Source: JAADHG01 sp964418645
GTDB taxonomy: Bacteria; Bacteroidota; Bacteroidia; Flavobacteriales; Flavobacteriaceae
NCBI GenBank assembly: GCA_964418645.1
Contig: CAYQME010000029.1
Location: 1-29,378 of the forward strand
Length of the DNA stretch: 29,378 nt
Direction: 5' to 3'
The notes under the pieces are model-generated. The model searched no databases and was not told the DNA's origin. It saw only the letters and a list, made by a program, of their open reading frames with translations. Within the stretch, counting starts at the first letter, position 1, and the number at the start of each line of letters is the position of its first letter. Shown piece by piece: positions 17,364 through 24,640 of this stretch. Both the position numbers and the translations under genes were made by a program.

Positions 17364-18148
17364 TATTCAAGATCTTCTAGGATTTTCTGAATCATTTCTT
17401 GCGTGTTTTTGTACATTACAAACTCACCATTTTTAATGTAAGATACTTGTCCTGTTTCTTCAGAAACCACTAAAGCAAGGGCATCGGTTTTTTCGGTAAT
17501 TCCAATAGCTGCTCTATGACGCAAACCAAAACGGTCAGGGATATTTTTTTCATTATTTACCGGAAGAATAACACGTGTCGCCTTAATTATATTGTTGGCA
17601 ATAATAATAGCGCCATCATGCAAAGGGCTGTTTTTAAAGAATATACTTTCTAAAATAGGTTGTGTTAAAGTAATATTCATTTCATCTCCTGTTGTCACTA
17701 AAAAATCAAGATTATTATTGCGCTCTAAAACTATTAAAGCACCTGTTTTTGAGCTTCCCATTTTGATGCAAGCAGATACAATGATGTCGGTATCAGTTGT
17801 ATTATCGGCTTGTGTTTTTAAAAAGCTAAGGTTTTTAAAAAGATTACCTTTTTTACTAATATTTGTAGACCCAACCATTAGTAAAAATTTTCGTATTTCA
17901 GGTTGAAACACTACAATTAGAGCAATAATACCAACACTCATAAAACCGCCAAGAATTTTGGTAAGCATTTTCATCTGTAACACATCAACAAGGAGGTAAA
18001 TAAGGTACGTAATAACAATACCAACAAAAATATTTATGGCGACTGTACCTTTTATGAGTTTATACACATAGTAAAGTAGGACAGCAACTAAAATAATATC
18101 GATTACATCAAGAACGGTAAATTTTAATAGGTCATCAAATATTTCCAA
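17363..18148 (-). CDS. cdaA: Diadenylate cyclase CdaA (c-di-AMP synthase)
   Basis: Makes cyclic di-AMP from two ATP at the inner membrane. The 261-residue protein has three N-terminal membrane helices (about 12-30, 35-57, 62-80), a short linker, and a DisA_N/DAC domain. The catalytic signatures are present: HDGAIII (DGA motif, about residue 176) and RHRAAIG (RHR motif). Length and layout match CdaA rather than DisA or CdaS. It is in a minus-strand run folP, lipoprotein, cdaA, DUF3667. The usual Firmicutes partners cdaR and glmM are absent, as expected in Bacteroidota. The lipoprotein gene ends 32 bp upstream; DUF3667 starts in the cdaA stop codon. Confidence 0.95.
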   Translation of the reverse strand: MEIFDDLLKFTVLDVIDIILVAVLLYYVYKLIKGTVAINIFVGIVITYLIYLLVDVLQMKMLTKILGGFMSVGIIALIVVFQPEIRKFLLMVGSTNISKKGNLFKNLSFLKTQADNTTDTDIIVSACIKMGSSKTGALIVLERNNNLDFLVTTGDEMNITLTQPILESIFFKNSPLHDGAIIIANNIIKATRVILPVNNEKNIPDRFGLRHRAAIGITEKTDALALVVSEETGQVSYIKNGEFVMYKNTQEMIQKILEDLE

Positions 18149-18180
18149 GCTGATAAATGTTTTAAATTTTAATAAATATA

Positions 18181-18998
18181 CTAATTATAGATAAACTCAT
18201 CATTTGAGAGGTTTACATTATTTCTGTCTAGGTGTAATAATAGGGACTTGTAAGTAATATAATCTTGAAACGAAAGGTTTTTGTTGAAGTTTAAATAGAT
18301 AATGTTTTCAAAAGTAGCGACTTCTTCAATGCTATTTAATAAATAATCAGCTTCAGTTTTTAAAATGATTTTATTTGTGTTTGGATTTATAATTGTTATT
18401 TTATTATGGGTATTAAAATCAATTACAATACTGTTTTCTGAAGAATATTTTTCTAAAGATTTATCATGAAATGCAACATCAGTAAACTCAATAAATGTTA
18501 AGTTTTGAATTTCAGGATTAAAGCAAGTGAAGTAATTTTTAGCATTCTCGTTTTTGTGCATACCATTTTTACGTCTTTTCTCTTGCAAATATTGTAAGTG
18601 TGGTAGTATTTGCTGTAACGTTAATCGCTTATCAATATTTACTAACCAATTGGTAGTGCTTATCATGTTTTTACGATTAAAATCAATACTGTCTGGTTTT
18701 GTTTCATNNNNNNNNNNNNNNNNNNNNNNNNNNNNNNNNNNNNNNNNNNNNNNNNNNNNNNNNNNNNNNNNNNNNNNNNNNNNNNNNNNNNNNNNNNNNN
18801 NNNNNNNGTAGTGCTTATCATGTTTTTACGATTAAAATCAATACTGTCTGGTTTTGTTTCATCGTAAAAGATATAAATGGGTGACACGTCTAGTATTTCA
18901 GTAATCTCTTTAGTGCTAGTTTCTGGGAGTAATACTGTGTTTTTGTTACAAGAGATGAGTATTAGAATAACAGGTAGGATGATTAATAATCGTTTCAT
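18181..18998 (-). CDS. Hypothetical lipoprotein, interrupted by an artefactual assembly gap
   Basis: The frame starts at the ATG at 18998 directly after the folP stop, with a lipoprotein signal (MKRLLIILPVILILISC, acylated Cys about residue 17). It reads to ...NMIST and then enters a run of 100 N. The downstream part resumes as MISTTNWLVNID and runs to the stop at 18181. An identical 55-bp sequence flanks the gap. Removing one copy plus the Ns (155 bp) leaves 663 bp, exactly 221 codons, and joins the halves in frame as ...RKNMISTTNWLV.... I therefore read it as one gene for a 220-residue lipoprotein. I recognise no domain; the mature part is rich in Asn, Ile and Leu with a predicted beta-type pattern. 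Automatic annotation would probably show two fragments. Position between folP and cdaA suggests cotranscription with both. Confidence 0.8.
18653..18707. repeat. 55-bp direct repeat, left copy (contig-end overlap)
   Basis: Identical over 55 bp to 18808-18862, ending exactly at the first N. Best explained as the shared end of two contigs that were not merged in scaffolding. Confidence 0.93.
18708..18807. other. Assembly gap of exactly 100 N
   Basis: A run of 100 N, a conventional placeholder length for a gap of unknown size. Because both flanks end in the same 55-bp sequence and the gene closes in frame without the gap, no real sequence is likely to be missing. Confidence 0.97.
18808..18862. 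repeat. 55-bp direct repeat, right copy (contig-end overlap)
   Basis: Identical to 18653-18707, starting exactly after the last N. See the left copy. Confidence 0.93.
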
Positions 18999-19820
18999 TT
19001 AGTTCATTTGATGGGTGATTTTTATGCATTCTATTGCTTCTTTAACATCATGAACGCGTAATATATTGGCGCCTTTAGTAAGTGCAACCGTATTTAATGT
19101 TGTTGTGCCATTTAAAGCTTCTTGAGGTGTGGCGTCTAATAATTTATAAATCATAGACTTTCTTGAAACACCTACAAGTATTGGTAAATCTAAATTTTTA
19201 AATAACTCTAATTTACTGAGAAGCTCATAGTTTTGTTCCAAATTTTTAGAAAACCCAAAACCTAGATCAATAATAATATCATTTATTTTATGATCTCTTG
19301 CCTCTGTAATCCGCTCAGAAAAATAAAATATAATTTCTTTTACTAAATGAGTATAATTGGTTTGTTGTTGCATTTTTTGAGGTGTACCTTTCATATGCAT
19401 CATAATATAGGGGACTCCAAGTTCTGCAACTATTTTCATCATGCTGTTATCCATTTGTCCTGCCGAAATATCATTAATTAGAGCAGCTCCAGCTTCAATA
19501 GATTGTTTTGCAACAGCACTTCTAAACGTGTCTATAGATATGTTAGCTTCAGGAAAATATTTTACTAATAACTCAACTATAGGAAGCATGCGTTTCAATT
19601 CTTCAGTTTGACCAATATGAGTAGCGTTAGGACGCGAACTATAAGCACCAACATCAATAAAAGTAGCACCTTCATTTAGCATTTTTTCAGTTTGGATTAA
19701 AATGTCTTTATCATTTTTATATAAGCCACCATCATAAAAAGAATCGGGCGTAATATTTAAAATCCCCATCACTTTTGGTTCTGATAAGTCAATGAGTTGT
19801 CCTTTACAATTTATAGTCAT
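18999..19820 (-). CDS. folP: Dihydropteroate synthase
   Basis: Joins p-aminobenzoate to dihydropterin pyrophosphate in folate synthesis; the sulfonamide target. The 273-residue TIM barrel has all signature blocks: MGILNITPDSFYDGG, DVGAYSSRP, SIDTFRSAVA, INDISAG, MHMKGTP, DLGFGFSK, VGVSRKSMI and the C-terminal RVHDVKEA. Length is normal. It is the first gene of a likely minus-strand operon: the lipoprotein ATG follows its stop without spacing (TAA ATG). No sulfonamide-resistance-type insertion after the SRP motif is apparent to me. Confidence 0.97.
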   Translation of the reverse strand: MTINCKGQLIDLSEPKVMGILNITPDSFYDGGLYKNDKDILIQTEKMLNEGATFIDVGAYSSRPNATHIGQTEELKRMLPIVELLVKYFPEANISIDTFRSAVAKQSIEAGAALINDISAGQMDNSMMKIVAELGVPYIMMHMKGTPQKMQQQTNYTHLVKEIIFYFSERITEARDHKINDIIIDLGFGFSKNLEQNYELLSKLELFKNLDLPILVGVSRKSMIYKLLDATPQEALNGTTTLNTVALTKGANILRVHDVKEAIECIKITHQMN

Positions 19821-19908
19821 TAATACTTGATTATTAACCGTTAATGAGTAGCTTTAAAACTTTAAACCATAAACTTTGAATAGTTAAAAATTTTAAGCGA
19901 AATTTACG

Positions 19909-19942
19909 CAAAATTAGATTGACTTTATGCAAAATACATCAA
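19909..19942 (-). promoter_or_regulatory. Candidate promoter of the folP-cdaA operon
   Basis: On the minus strand TAATTTTG (19909-19916) matches the -7 consensus, and a TTG at 19940-19942 gives a 23-bp spacer. It overlaps the 5' end of the divergent DUF1599 gene, and the leader would be about 80 nt. Confidence 0.4.
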
Positions 19943-20466
19943 AACAATATGATGCTGTCATCTCCCTATGTAGAGACTTGTTTAATAAAAAAATGAAAGA
20001 TTATGGAAGTGCATGGAGAATTCTACGATTACCTTCCTTAACCGATCAAATATTTATTAAAGCACAACGTACTAGAAGCTTGCAACAAAATGATGTTAGA
20101 AAAGTTGATGAAGATGAGGTAAGCGAATTTATAGGGATTGTTAATTATTGTATTATGGCGCTAATTCAGTTGGGAAAAGGAATTGCAGAGCAACCCGATT
20201 TAACAGTTGAAGAAGCTACAAAACTGTATGATGAAAAAGTAGCAATTACAAAACAACTTATGCAAGATAAAAACCATGATTACGGTGAAGCGTGGCGTGA
20301 TATGAGAGTAAGCTCGCTTACCGATTTAATTTTGCAAAAACTATTACGTGTAAAACAAATTGAAGATAACTCAGGAAAAACCATAGTTAGTGAAGGTATT
20401 GATGCTAACTATCAAGACATGGTAAATTATGCTGTTTTTGCTTTAATACATTTAAATGAAAAGTAA
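19927..20466 (+). CDS. DUF1599 (Nmad1-type) protein with duplicated domain
   Basis: A 179-residue cytoplasmic protein of the DUF1599 family, also called nucleotide modification associated domain 1; biochemical function unsettled. It has two related halves. Residues about 7-85 contain CRDLFNKKMKDYGSAWRILR, PSLTDQIFIKAQR and IVNYCIMALIQL. Residues about 95-178 contain TKQLMQDKNHDYGEAWRDMR, SSLTDLILQKLLR and MVNYAVFALIHL. Both halves keep K-(M/N)-(K/H)-DYG-x-AW and the final N-Y helix, a clear internal duplication. It heads a plus-strand gene set with the BT_3928-family gene, tpiA, prmA and clpS, an order I recall as common in flavobacteria, and is divergent from folP. Confidence 0.9.
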   Translation: MQNTSKQYDAVISLCRDLFNKKMKDYGSAWRILRLPSLTDQIFIKAQRTRSLQQNDVRKVDEDEVSEFIGIVNYCIMALIQLGKGIAEQPDLTVEEATKLYDEKVAITKQLMQDKNHDYGEAWRDMRVSSLTDLILQKLLRVKQIEDNSGKTIVSEGIDANYQDMVNYAVFALIHLNEK

Positions 20467-20471
20467 TTGTC

Positions 20472-20491
20472 ATTCCTGCGAAAGCAGGAAT
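20472..20491. repeat. REP-like hairpin
   Basis: ATTCCTGC-GAAA-GCAGGAAT, a perfect 8-bp stem closed by a GNRA-type tetraloop, 5 bp after the DUF1599 stop codon. The sequence type (CATTCCTGCGAAAGCAGGAATCC) belongs to a class of dispersed extragenic palindromes seen many times in bacterial genomes. There is no downstream T-run, so it is not a standard terminator. Confidence 0.8.
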
Positions 20492-20532
20492 CCATTTATA
20501 TGAGTAAGTTGGAGTGTATTGAAAAGAAAACG

Positions 20533-20919
20533 ATGAGACATAAAAGCACAATAATAATTTTAGTATTAATTTTGATAGTTAATTTCATATATAGTTAAGA
20601 ACAAAATGATTATTGGAGAATTGGAGAAGAAAACGCTAAAAGGATTCTTGAAGAAACTTTAAAAGACTCAACACTTCATAATGTGATTGGATCTAATCAA
20701 ATCTTGAAGGATAAGAATAAAATAATTGATTATGCAGAATTAATTTTATTTGACTTATATGGTAAGAAGGAAATTCAAAGTCAAAAACCATATGATGTAT
20801 ATAAGATTAATGAATATTGGCTGTTAAGAACGTTACCAAAAAATAAGAAAGGTGGAACTTTTTTGCTTATAATTGACTCTCGTAACTATAGAATTATTCG
20901 TTTAACTCATGGAAAATAA
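20533..20919 (+). pseudogene. Imm-NTF2-2 (YbbC/YhhH)-like immunity gene with an in-frame stop
   Basis: Reading from ATG at 20533 gives MRHKSTIIILVLILIVNFIYS, a hydrophobic export or membrane segment, then TAA at 20596-20598. The same frame then continues open for 106 codons (EQNDYWRIGEENAKRILEE...) to the stop at 20917. The C-terminal part has the features of NTF2-fold immunity proteins of the YbbC/YhhH type: AELILFDLYGKK, KPYDVYKINEYWLLRTLPK, KGGTFLLIIDS and the closing IRLTHGK. A predicted start at the GTG at 20683 would drop about 50 conserved residues including the export signal. No toxin gene is near. It is either a recently inactivated immunity gene or a sequencing error. Its end overlaps the possible ATG (20909) of the next gene by 11 bp. 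Family call from memory of the motif pattern; fairly sure. Confidence 0.75.
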
Positions 20920-20929
20920 AACAAAAAAC

Positions 20930-22261
20930 ATGAAACTACTAGTAACAATCTCAAGACTATTTGTCGGCGTATTATTTATTTTCTCTGGACTTATTAAATT
21001 AAATGACCCCATAGGGTTTTCATTTAAACTCGAAGAATATTTTAGTGTTACGGTTTTAAACATTCCTTTGTTAGAACCTTATGCACTAGTAATAGCCATT
21101 TTTGTAGTTATTTTTGAAGTTTTATTAGGTGTGTTTTTACTTATAGGATACAAACCAAAATTTACGGTTTGGAGTTTATTAGGCATGATAGTATTCTTTA
21201 CATTCCTCACATTTTATTCAGCATATTTTAATAAAGTAACCGATTGTGGTTGCTTTGGTGATGCCATAAAATTAACGCCTTGGGAATCTTTTACTAAAGA
21301 TATTATACTATTAGTTTTTATTATAATATTGTTTATTGGCGTAAAATATATTAAGCCTGTCTTGAGTAAATTAGGATTAACTGTTGTATCGTTACTAAGC
21401 TTTATTTTGTGTTTAGGATTTGTATATCATGTATTAATGCATCTGCCATCAAAAGATTTTAGACCTTACAAAATTGGTAATAATATTCAGAAAAAAATGA
21501 CAGTTCCAGACGATGCTCCAAAAGCTATAATAGAATACAACTGGAAGTTCAATGTAAATGGAAAGGAGAAAATAATTACTACAAGTGGAAGCTATCCTAC
21601 TATAGATGGTGAATATGTTGGCGTAGAAACCAAAACAATACAAGAAGCTTACGAACCGCCAATTCACGATTTCTCTATGGAGCATAACGGCCAAGATTTC
21701 ACGCAAGAGTTATTAAATGAAGAGAATCTAATTGTTATTGTTTCCTATAATTTAGCCAGAGCAGAAGATGATGGTTTAAATAAATTACAGACTATGTCAA
21801 ATATGGCTACAAAGAAAGGCTATAAAGTCATAGGACTTACAGCTTCAGGACCAGAAGAGCAACAACAAGTGTCTAAACAATACGAACTTAATTTTGATTT
21901 TTATTTTTGCGATGAAACAGCTTTAAAGACCATTGTAAGATCAAATCCAGGGATTTTAGAATTGGATAAAGGCACTATAAAGCAAAAATTGCATTGGAAC
22001 GATTTAGAAGGTTTAAAATTAGAGAATGTTGAGAAGAAAGCAAGTAATAATAATGCAAATAGCGTGCCTTCAGAATCAAATGCAAACGCTAAAATTCTGT
22101 ATTTAATTGATGATAAAATTTCAACACAAGAAGAAGTAGAGTCTTTAGATGCAGATGGTATTGAATCTGTATCGATTATTAAAGATTCCATTGAAATTAA
22201 AAATATTACTGATGGAAATTACGACCAAATTTTCAAAGTTATTATGAAAGATAAAAATTAG
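20930..22261 (+). CDS. BT_3928-family protein: DoxX/MauE-like membrane domain plus thioredoxin-like domain
   Basis: An inner-membrane protein of 443 residues from the ATG at 20930 (MKLLVTISRLFVGVLFIFSG). An alternative in-frame ATG at 20909 adds MENKTKN and overlaps the preceding broken gene; I prefer the inner start because it gives the usual family opening. Residues 1-190 hold about five membrane helices of the DoxX/MauE kind with the Cys motif TDCGCFGD, suggesting redox chemistry. From about 250 a thioredoxin-fold-like region is present (LIVIVSYNLARAEDDGLNKL, GYKVIGLTAS, FDFYFCDETALKTIVRSNPG), and a short C-terminal part carries SIEIKNI. No CxxC is seen in that region, so it may not be an oxidoreductase itself. 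It sits between DUF1599 and tpiA, as is usual in Bacteroidota. Confidence 0.88.
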   Translation: MKLLVTISRLFVGVLFIFSGLIKLNDPIGFSFKLEEYFSVTVLNIPLLEPYALVIAIFVVIFEVLLGVFLLIGYKPKFTVWSLLGMIVFFTFLTFYSAYFNKVTDCGCFGDAIKLTPWESFTKDIILLVFIIILFIGVKYIKPVLSKLGLTVVSLLSFILCLGFVYHVLMHLPSKDFRPYKIGNNIQKKMTVPDDAPKAIIEYNWKFNVNGKEKIITTSGSYPTIDGEYVGVETKTIQEAYEPPIHDFSMEHNGQDFTQELLNEENLIVIVSYNLARAEDDGLNKLQTMSNMATKKGYKVIGLTASGPEEQQQVSKQYELNFDFYFCDETALKTIVRSNPGILELDKGTIKQKLHWNDLEGLKLENVEKKASNNNANSVPSESNANAKILYLIDDKISTQEEVESLDADGIESVSIIKDSIEIKNITDGNYDQIFKVIMKDKN

Positions 22262-22297
22262 AAAATATTTTCTATTAGAAGGATTTAGTATAAAGTT

Positions 22298-23047
22298 ATG
22301 AGAAAACAAATTGTAGCAGGCAACTGGAAAATGAACAATGATTTAGCGCAAACCCAAGCACTAATTTCTGATTTACAACGACAAACTCAAACCTCAAATG
22401 CAGAGGTTATGATAGCGCCTGCATTTATTAATCTTTATAGTGCTTTTGAAGCATTACGAAATACTAATATTGAAGTTGTTGCCCAAAATATGCATTTTGC
22501 AAAAAGCGGTGCCTATACTGGAGAAATTAGTTCTAGAATGTTGAAGAGCGTTGGCGTAGAAACTGTTATTTTAGGGCATAGTGAACGTCGTGCTTATTTT
22601 AATGAAACAGATGAGTTATTAGCCAAAAAAGTAGATGCAGCTTTAGAAAACAATATGCGAAGTATTTTCTGTTTTGGTGAAGAATTGGCAGATAGAAAAT
22701 CTGGTAATCATTTTAATATTGTAGAAAGTCAGATTAAAAATGCCTTATTTCATTTAACAAGCAATGCTTGGGCGAGCATTGTCTTAGCTTACGAACCTGT
22801 TTGGGCTATTGGCACAGGTGAAACGGCAAGTCCAGAGCAAGCGCAAGAAATGCACGCATTTATTAGAAAAACCATAGATGCTAAATATGGAAACGATGTT
22901 GCTAATAGTATTTCCATTCTTTATGGTGGCAGTGTAAAGCCTGCAAATGCTAAAGAAATTTTTTCAAACCACGATGTAGATGGTGGATTAATTGGTGGGG
23001 CAGCATTAAATGCAAAAGACTTCTTTGCTATTGTTAATGCGTTTTAA
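22298..23047 (+). CDS. tpiA: Triose-phosphate isomerase
   Basis: Interconverts dihydroxyacetone phosphate and glyceraldehyde 3-phosphate in glycolysis and gluconeogenesis; cytoplasmic dimer. At 249 residues it has normal length. Active-site residues are visible: K11 in AGNWKMN, H94 in GHSERR, E166 in AYEPVWAIGTG (the mobile loop follows), and the phosphate-binding GG in YGGSVKP and GGLIGGAAL. It starts 36 bp after the BT_3928-family gene and ends 2 bp before prmA, so all three are probably cotranscribed. Confidence 0.98.
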   Translation: MRKQIVAGNWKMNNDLAQTQALISDLQRQTQTSNAEVMIAPAFINLYSAFEALRNTNIEVVAQNMHFAKSGAYTGEISSRMLKSVGVETVILGHSERRAYFNETDELLAKKVDAALENNMRSIFCFGEELADRKSGNHFNIVESQIKNALFHLTSNAWASIVLAYEPVWAIGTGETASPEQAQEMHAFIRKTIDAKYGNDVANSISILYGGSVKPANAKEIFSNHDVDGGLIGGAALNAKDFFAIVNAF

Positions 23048-23049
23048 AA

Positions 23050-23886
23050 ATGTCCAACACAATATATATTGGCTATTATTTTAATGTAAAACCAATCATT
23101 CCAGCAGTAGAAATACTCATTGCTGAATTGGGTTATGCAGGTTTTGAAAGTTTTGTAGAAACCGAAGAAGGCGTTGCAGCTTATATTCAAAAAGAAGACT
23201 GGAACACTGCTATTCTTAAAGATGTACAAATTTTAAATTCCAATGAGTTTCAAATAAATTATACATTCGAAGAGATTGAGCAAGTGAATTGGAATGAAGA
23301 ATGGGAGAAAAATTTCAAACCTATAGTTGTTGATGAGGTTTGTACAGTGAGAGCGCCTTTTCATAATATGCCAAATACCAAATACGATATTATTATAGAG
23401 CCTAAAATGAGCTTTGGTACAGGACATCATGAAACAACACACATGATGATTCAGCATATTTTAAACAATGATTTCGAAGAAAAGTCTGTTTTAGATATGG
23501 GTTGTGGTACTGGAGTTTTAGCAATTTTAGCCGACATGAAAGGTGCAAAACCAATTGATGCCATTGATATTGATAGTTGGTGTTATACAAATAGCTTGGA
23601 AAATGTGGCTCGTAATAAATGCAAACATATTTTCGTTTACAAAGGGGATGCTGAACTTTTGAAAGGTAAATCCTATGATGTAGTTTTTGCAAACATCAAT
23701 AGGAATATTTTACTAGAAGATATTTCAAAGTATGCAAACTGTTTACATAAAAGCGGCATGTTATTTTTAAGTGGTTTTTATGAAAATGATATCCCAATCA
23801 TTAAAGCAGCGTGTAATATAAATGGATTAAGATTAATAGATAAGCTGCAAAGAAATAATTGGGTGTCGTTAAAATTTGTAAATTGA
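23050..23886 (+). CDS. prmA: Ribosomal protein L11 methyltransferase
   Basis: SAM-dependent enzyme that methylates ribosomal protein L11. The 278-residue protein has an N-terminal substrate-binding domain (about 1-90), a linker, and a Rossmann methyltransferase domain: GTGHHETTHMM, then motif I LDMGCGTGVLAILADMKGA at about 147-165, DAIDID (acidic loop), and the NPPF-equivalent active-site segment FANINRNIL. The start is 2 bp after the tpiA stop. The next gene, clpS, follows after 76 bp that contain a degenerate palindromic repeat. Confidence 0.95.
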   Translation: MSNTIYIGYYFNVKPIIPAVEILIAELGYAGFESFVETEEGVAAYIQKEDWNTAILKDVQILNSNEFQINYTFEEIEQVNWNEEWEKNFKPIVVDEVCTVRAPFHNMPNTKYDIIIEPKMSFGTGHHETTHMMIQHILNNDFEEKSVLDMGCGTGVLAILADMKGAKPIDAIDIDSWCYTNSLENVARNKCKHIFVYKGDAELLKGKSYDVVFANINRNILLEDISKYANCLHKSGMLFLSGFYENDIPIIKAACNINGLRLIDKLQRNNWVSLKFVN

Positions 23887-23912
23887 CAAATATTTCGTTC
23901 CTCAATTGTGGC

Positions 23913-23934
23913 ACATTGAGCGCAGTCAAAATGT
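23913..23934. repeat. Degenerate intergenic palindromic repeat
   Basis: ACATT...AATGT ends bracket the core GAGCGCAGTCAA. The pattern resembles the dispersed Bacteroidota repeat with core TGAGCGGAGTCGAA, here mutated. It lies between prmA and clpS, the only untranslated gap in the tpiA-prmA-clpS stretch. Confidence 0.5.
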
Positions 23935-23962
23935 AATTAACAAAAAGTATTTGTTTTATTAA

Positions 23963-24238
23963 ATGAGCATCAAAGAAAAAACACAAGAACAGGTTCTTAT
24001 AGAAACTGAGGAGCAAAACCTTAATGAAATCGTTTTACATAACGACGATGTAAATACGTTTGACCATGTTATAGATACACTTATTTATGCCTGCGAGCAC
24101 TCACCAGAACAAGCCGAACAATGCGCCATCATTGTACACCATAAAGGGAGATGTACAGTAAAGACTGGTATTTATAACGATTTAGAACCACGTTGTACTT
24201 TACTTTTAGAAGCAGGTTTGAGTGCAGAAATTGTTTAA
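23963..24238 (+). CDS. clpS: ClpS adaptor of the ClpAP/ClpCP protease
   Basis: Binds N-degron substrates and hands them to the Clp ATPase. The 91-residue protein is of family length. It has an N-terminal extension of about 24 acidic or polar residues, then VLHNDDVNTFDHVID (family motif, with the Asn-Asp residues that bind the substrate N-terminus), CEHSPEQAEQCAIIVHHKGRC (the usual MxVH segment here IIVHHKG) and the C-terminal LEAGLSAEIV. It is the last gene of the plus-strand cluster, followed by a strong hairpin terminator. Confidence 0.96.
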   Translation: MSIKEKTQEQVLIETEEQNLNEIVLHNDDVNTFDHVIDTLIYACEHSPEQAEQCAIIVHHKGRCTVKTGIYNDLEPRCTLLLEAGLSAEIV

Positions 24239-24290
24239 TTTATTTTTTTTATCAAACTCACAAGCAAATTTATTCACTTTTTTTCTATAA

Positions 24291-24319
24291 AAAACCGCAA
24301 AAGTCTTTTGCGGTTTTGT
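24291..24319. terminator. Bidirectional terminator between clpS and tRNA-Arg
   Basis: AAAACCGCAAAA (24291-24302) pairs with TTTTGCGGTTTT (24306-24317), a near-perfect 12-bp stem. On the minus strand the following run is TTTTTT, so it serves tRNA-Arg at least as well as clpS. Confidence 0.88.
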
Positions 24320-24327
24320 GTTTGAAG

Positions 24328-24401
24328 TGACCTCGGCAGGATTCAAACCTGCAACCTCTTGAGCCGTAATCAAGTGCACTATTCAGTTATGCTACGAGGC
24401 C
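24328..24401 (-). tRNA. tRNA-Arg (anticodon ACG)
   Basis: A 74-nt cloverleaf on the minus strand. Acceptor arm GGCCTCG/CGAGGTC (one G-T pair), anticodon stem CTTGA/TCAAG with loop TTACGGC giving anticodon ACG (A34 expected to become inosine), T arm GCAGG/CCTGC around TTTGAAT. Discriminator A; CCA not encoded. Confidence 0.96.
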
Positions 24402-24414
24402 AATTTTGAGTGTG

Positions 24415-24444
24415 CAAATATATTTCTTTTTAAAAGAACAACAA
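24415..24444 (-). promoter_or_regulatory. Promoter of tRNA-Arg
   Basis: On the minus strand TTG (24444-24442), a 19-bp spacer and TATATTTG (24422-24415) match the Bacteroidota consensus, 14 bp before the tRNA 5' end. Confidence 0.75.
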
Positions 24445-24469
24445 AGTAATTATTTTAAAATTTAGTCTA

Positions 24470-24622
24470 TTAATTCAAAGCACGTTTAGTAACATATAAC
24501 CGCCACCCAAACAGTGCCATTTGTAATTTTGTTGCTTTACTTAAATCTAGGCGTTGTTTGGTAAAACTTGGTAAGATAGTTTTATTTAGTTTTGCTAAAA
24601 TCTTGAAAACCTGTTTCTTCAT
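24470..24622 (-). CDS. Conserved-looking 50-residue basic protein
   Basis: A short minus-strand gene starting ATG at 24622 and ending TAA at 24470, encoding 50 residues. It begins MKKQVFKILAKLNKTILPSF, continues TKQRLDLSKATKLQMALFGW and ends RLYVTKRALN. The net charge is strongly positive, and the middle LDLSKATK followed by an aromatic-rich FGWRLYV suggests a membrane-associated amphipathic peptide. I recall similar short flavobacterial proteins, some of them named SsrA-binding protein in databases, a name this sequence does not support since it lacks any SmpB domain. It is transcribed toward tRNA-Arg; a terminator for the M56 gene lies 19 bp upstream of its start. Confidence 0.7.
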   Translation of the reverse strand: MKKQVFKILAKLNKTILPSFTKQRLDLSKATKLQMALFGWRLYVTKRALN

Positions 24623-24640
24623 AGTAACAAATTTAAACAA

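Noticed and set aside
18708..18807. Real sequence loss, insertion or frameshift in the lipoprotein gene
   Set aside because: The gap is exactly 100 N and flanked by identical 55-bp ends; the frame closes perfectly when collapsed.
20683..20919. Independent 78-residue gene starting at GTG
   Set aside because: The same frame is open upstream to the TAA at 20596 and encodes conserved-looking residues, so this is the tail of a longer interrupted gene.
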